From the NCBI GenBank assembly GCA_021849995.1, contig JAJZSC010000250.1, positions 1 through 5,615 of the forward strand: DNA of 5,615 nucleotides. Reading direction: 5' to 3'. This document shows positions 4,110 through 5,615 of the stretch, piece after piece. A program made the translations under genes and the position numbers. Position 1 is the first letter of the stretch, and each line of letters starts with the position of its first letter. The stretch is from Bacillota bacterium. GTDB taxonomy: Bacteria; Bacillota; Desulfitobacteriia; Desulfitobacteriales; Desulfitobacteriaceae. The notes below the pieces were generated by a model. That model was not told the DNA's origin and did not search any database. It saw only the letters and a list, made by a program, of their open reading frames with translations.

Positions 4110-4833
4110 TGTGATCCTCCTTTTCCTGATAGTTTGAATCCAGGTAGTCTACATATCCGCTGTTAAAGAATGTGCTGCCGTTTTGGATGTACTTTCTATC
4201 CACTCCCTCCTTGGCCTTTTTGTATCTCTCAATTGTTCTGGTAAGTTCCTCAATACCGATCTTGGCCAGCTTCTCTTTTTGGGTCTTACTGACTTGACCC
4301 TTGCCTTCCTTTTTGGGATATAGCTTCCAAAGAGTTTCAAAAACGACATTAGTATTTTCTTTAAAGTTTTCTTTATTATTTTCTTTAATATTTTTAGTTT
4401 CTTGGTGGAACTGTAGTTCATCTCCCAGTAGAACTGTACTTCCACTCCCAGTAGAACTGTGGTTCACCTCTGAGCAGAACTGTACTTCTACTGTGGAACT
4501 AGGGTTCACCAGTAGAACTGTACTTCCGCTGTCCCACTCACTGACATTCTTGTTCAAGGAAATAATTTTCGGTTTAGTCCAAGTTGATTCTTTAATCACT
4601 TCCACGACATTAAGAGCCACAAGTTTTTTCAGTTCACTCGAGATATGTCGTTTACTTATGCCTGTTGCTTTGGCAAGGAAGCTTTCAGAAATCCCGTGTT
4701 CATCTCGACCAAATCCAAAGGTGTATCTGCAAACAACAACAATTATTTTAATTTGCGTAGCAGTGAACGGGAGAATTGCTATCCGCTCCAATATGTCATT
4801 GTTTATCTTGGTATAACCTATTTGGTCGGACAT
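4009..4833 (-). CDS. Phage replication initiator, lambda O-type
   Basis: This 274-residue protein should bind the iterons in its own gene and open the origin. Residues 1-95 form a winged-helix domain like the N-terminal domain of phage replication protein O. YTKINNDILERI (7-18) is followed by QIKIIVVVCRYTFGFGRDEHGIS (split as 27-39 and 40-49), then the helix-turn-helix LAKATGISKRHISSELKKL (53-71). Residues 100-160 are low-complexity (repeated STVLL and KEN) because this DNA is the iteron array and AT-rich region. Residues 165-232 form a second phage-type domain with FETLWKLYPKKEGKG and a closing GSTFFNSGYVDYLD, likely for contact with the loader or DNA. The start at 4833 has AGGTGAT 4-5 bases upstream. 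The 3' 101 bp also encode the start of the helicase loader. Lambda O has the same plan, with the origin inside the middle of the gene. Confidence 0.85.
   Translation of the reverse strand: MSDQIGYTKINNDILERIAILPFTATQIKIIVVVCRYTFGFGRDEHGISESFLAKATGISKRHISSELKKLVALNVVEVIKESTWTKPKIISLNKNVSEWDSGSTVLLVNPSSTVEVQFCSEVNHSSTGSGSTVLLGDELQFHQETKNIKENNKENFKENTNVVFETLWKLYPKKEGKGQVSKTQKEKLAKIGIEELTRTIERYKKAKEGVDRKYIQNGSTFFNSGYVDYLDSNYQEKEDHNGEHSISGGNTQPKRKPWELVSEADKAFFDQGF
4340..4400. other. Likely origin unwinding region beside the iterons
   Basis: This is an AT-rich stretch, almost pure A+T from 4353 to 4400, with pyrimidine/purine strand bias. TTTTCTTTA occurs at 4355-4363, 4367-4375 and 4379-4387, exactly 12 bp apart. 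It ends 20 bp from the first iteron. The iteron block followed by an AT-rich block repeats the layout of the lambda origin. Because 12 bp is four codons, the repeats encode K-E-N three times. Confidence 0.7.
4408..4526. repeat. Iteron array: six 12-bp near-palindromes in the initiator gene
   Basis: Copies start at 4408, 4431, 4454, 4477, 4496 and 4515, so the steps are 23, 23, 23, 19 and 19 bp. The consensus is GAACTGTACTTC. The copy at 4408 is a perfect palindrome (GAACT-GT-AGTTC). 4431, 4477 and 4515 are identical to one another, 4454 has GG for AC, and 4496 has TAGG in the middle. Copies 2, 3 and 6 are preceded by CCAGTA, extending the match to about 18-20 bp. Steps near two helical turns place most sites on similar faces of the DNA. 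By analogy with lambda ori these are the initiator-binding sites. Confidence 0.85.
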
Positions 4834-4897
4834 AAGATCACCTGCTTCTCTTGTCGGAATTGAATTTTTTCACGATAAGGGGCCATCTCATCGTTGC
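4834..4897. other. Short gap between the unrecognised gene and the initiator gene
   Basis: These 64 bases hold the AGGTGAT ribosome binding site of the initiator and a 5-bp inverted repeat ACGAT/ATCGT (4872-4895). I see no convincing promoter, so the initiator is probably cotranscribed with the gene upstream. Confidence 0.4.
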
Positions 4898-5389
4898 CTA
4901 AATAGCGTTAAGAGGCATAACCGCTATCGTAATAATAAAATAGAAATTCGGATCGCTACAGCAATACATTGGATAGAGAGCTCCTTTAAAATTCCACTCA
5001 TCTTCCCTAACTTCTAACTTTGGAAAAATTCCTTTAAGTATTGTTAGAACGCGATCAGCAGCGCTGGGACCTATTGACCTAATGACGATTTCAGTAAAAG
5101 GATTAGCACTGTTGAAATGGACGGAGTCGATATCTGGGCAACTAGTGAGCAGTGCCAATTCCCCGAACTGATCCGCTGAGATACTTACTTTCTTTCCATT
5201 ATGAAAATGCCACGATCCATCCTCAAGGATGAGAAAACTAACTAGGTTACCATCATTATCCTTACAGTCAAGACAAAGGCCCTCATCATCGCCTCTACCA
5301 GCATCAGAAACTGTTGTTATCGTACAACCAGTTAAAGCCTGTAACTCTTGAGCACTATGAACTTCACTCATTACAATTTTCTTATCCAT
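4898..5389 (-). CDS. Unrecognised 163-residue protein upstream of the replication genes
   Basis: The start at 5389 has AAGGGG about 11 bases upstream. An in-frame ATG six codons later has no such site. The first ~80 residues look like a compact alpha/beta domain with an acidic loop (DAGRGDDEGLCLDCKDNDG) and hydrophobic strands (VSFLIL, WHFHNG). Residues ~85-140 contain SCPDIDSVHF and AADRVLTILKGIFPKLEVRE, which looks like a strand plus amphipathic helix. The C-terminus is Cys/aromatic-rich then hydrophobic (FYFIITIAVM), too short to call a membrane anchor. Cysteines are at residues 22, 39, 42, 84 and a CC pair near 143. I do not recognise a family. The gene is first in the leftward run before the initiator, so an early regulatory or host-takeover role is possible but only inferred from position. 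A hairpin covers its stop codon region. Confidence 0.7.
   Translation of the reverse strand: MDKKIVMSEVHSAQELQALTGCTITTVSDAGRGDDEGLCLDCKDNDGNLVSFLILEDGSWHFHNGKKVSISADQFGELALLTSCPDIDSVHFNSANPFTEIVIRSIGPSAADRVLTILKGIFPKLEVREDEWNFKGALYPMYCCSDPNFYFIITIAVMPLNAI
4902..4927. repeat. Hairpin over the last codons of the 163-residue gene
   Basis: ATAGCGTTA (4902-4910) pairs with TAA-CGCTAT (4918-4927, one bulged C) around a 7-base loop. On the minus strand it covers the final codons, and TTTAGG follows, overlapping the TAG stop. With only three T it is a weak terminator at best. It could be a transcript processing or stabilising site ahead of the initiator gene. Confidence 0.4.
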
Positions 5390-5462
5390 CTCTTAATATC
5401 CCCTTTAAATTAAACTTGGTAGTCACCTGTGCCCAGCAGATCACGGTCTAGCTTCTTTTTTC
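5390..5462. other. Gap upstream of the 163-residue gene
   Basis: These bases contain the AAGGGG ribosome binding site of the 163-residue gene and an AT-rich stretch (about 5401-5416) that might include a -10 box. I could not pair it with a good -35 box, so no promoter is called, although one is expected after the terminator on the right. Confidence 0.3.
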
Positions 5463-5493
5463 CTAAAAGAAAAACTGCCTAACAAACAGCAGT
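5463..5493 (-). terminator. Weak intrinsic terminator at the end of the rightmost ORF
   Basis: On the minus strand ACTGC (5493-5489) pairs with GCAGT (5478-5474) over a 10-base loop that contains the TAG stop codon, followed by TTTTCTTTT. The stem is only 5-6 bp, but the U-rich tract is good. A second A/T hairpin overlaps the tract (TTCTTTT with AAAAGAA). Confidence 0.45.
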
Positions 5494-5607
5494 CATCTTT
5501 GAGTTCTTAATTAATTTTTTAACGGCTTGTTTAGGGGTTGGATCTGTTATTCCAAACTCGTTTTTTGAATCAAGTAAAGATTCTTTTCGCCTATTAACCC
5601 GTTGTTT
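5479..5607 (-). pseudogene. Tail of a small phage-like ORF, start missing or frameshifted
   Basis: The frame reads KQRVNRRKESLLDSKNEFG then ITDPTPKQAVKKLIKNSKM and TAVC before TAG at 5479-5481. The composition and the S-L-L-D-S-K-N-E-F-G-I-T-D-x-T-P-x-x-A-V pattern look like genuine coding sequence and recall small uncharacterised proteins of Firmicutes prophages (memory, not a search). An in-frame TAA sits at 5608-5610, and no ATG, GTG or TTG lies between it and the clearly coding part. Either a frameshift joins it to sequence beyond the window, the reading contains an error, or the gene is decayed. A weak terminator overlaps its stop. Confidence 0.4.
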
Positions 5608-5615
5608 TTAGATCG

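Noticed and set aside
4408..4526. CRISPR-like array
   Set aside because: Repeats are 12-bp palindromes with 7-11 bp gaps inside a coding gene, far too short for repeats and spacers, and the lambda-origin layout explains them.
4301..4816. 171-codon open frame on the plus strand
   Set aside because: It is antisense to the initiator gene; the frame is kept open by the repeat and AT-rich composition.

Overview
This is a roughly 5.6 kb junction between a GC-rich bacterial chromosome fragment and an AT-rich phage-like element. Bases 1 to about 325 hold the 3' end of a histidyl-tRNA synthetase gene and the first ~37 codons of an aspartyl-tRNA synthetase gene, overlapping by one base. This tight hisS-aspS order is common in Firmicutes, and the protein text looks most like Peptococcaceae/Desulfotomaculum-type clostridia (inference from memory, not a search). 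aspS is cut off near codon 37 and runs in frame into ~20 codons resembling a tricorn-like S41 protease. From roughly position 390 to the right end the DNA is AT-rich and phage-like.

In the element every supported gene reads on the minus strand, so it is best read from right to left. The order is: the tail of a small phage-like ORF (5607-5479); an unrecognised 163-residue protein (5389-4898); a lambda O-type replication initiator (4833-4009); a DnaC/IstB-type helicase loader (4109-3099) whose start lies 101 bp inside the initiator gene; two very small ORFs (3026-2940 and 2956-2789); a ribbon-helix-helix regulator (2574-2212); and an HK97-fold major capsid protein (2027-606). A Rho-independent terminator (495-530) follows the capsid gene.

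The strongest non-coding signal is a lambda-like replication origin inside the initiator gene. It has six 12-bp near-palindromic iterons at steps of 23, 23, 23, 19 and 19 bp (4408-4526). Beside them is an AT-rich stretch with three copies of TTTTCTTTA exactly 12 bp apart (4355-4387). Initiator, iterons, AT-rich region and helicase loader form a self-contained replication module on the lambda O/P plan.

The ribbon-helix-helix gene has its own promoter, with a palindrome filling the -35/-10 spacer, which suggests autorepression. The ~185-base leader of the capsid gene can fold into three hairpins that each present CAGATG at the loop, and the first shares the octamer TGTACCAC with the regulator's operator. 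This makes a possible regulatory link between the regulator and capsid production.

A major capsid gene next to replication and regulator genes, with no portal, protease, terminase or tail genes, is not the normal phage order. It could be a capsid-encoding satellite, a deleted prophage, or an assembly or amplification chimera. The broken essential gene aspS at the left edge makes the chimera explanation serious for the left junction.
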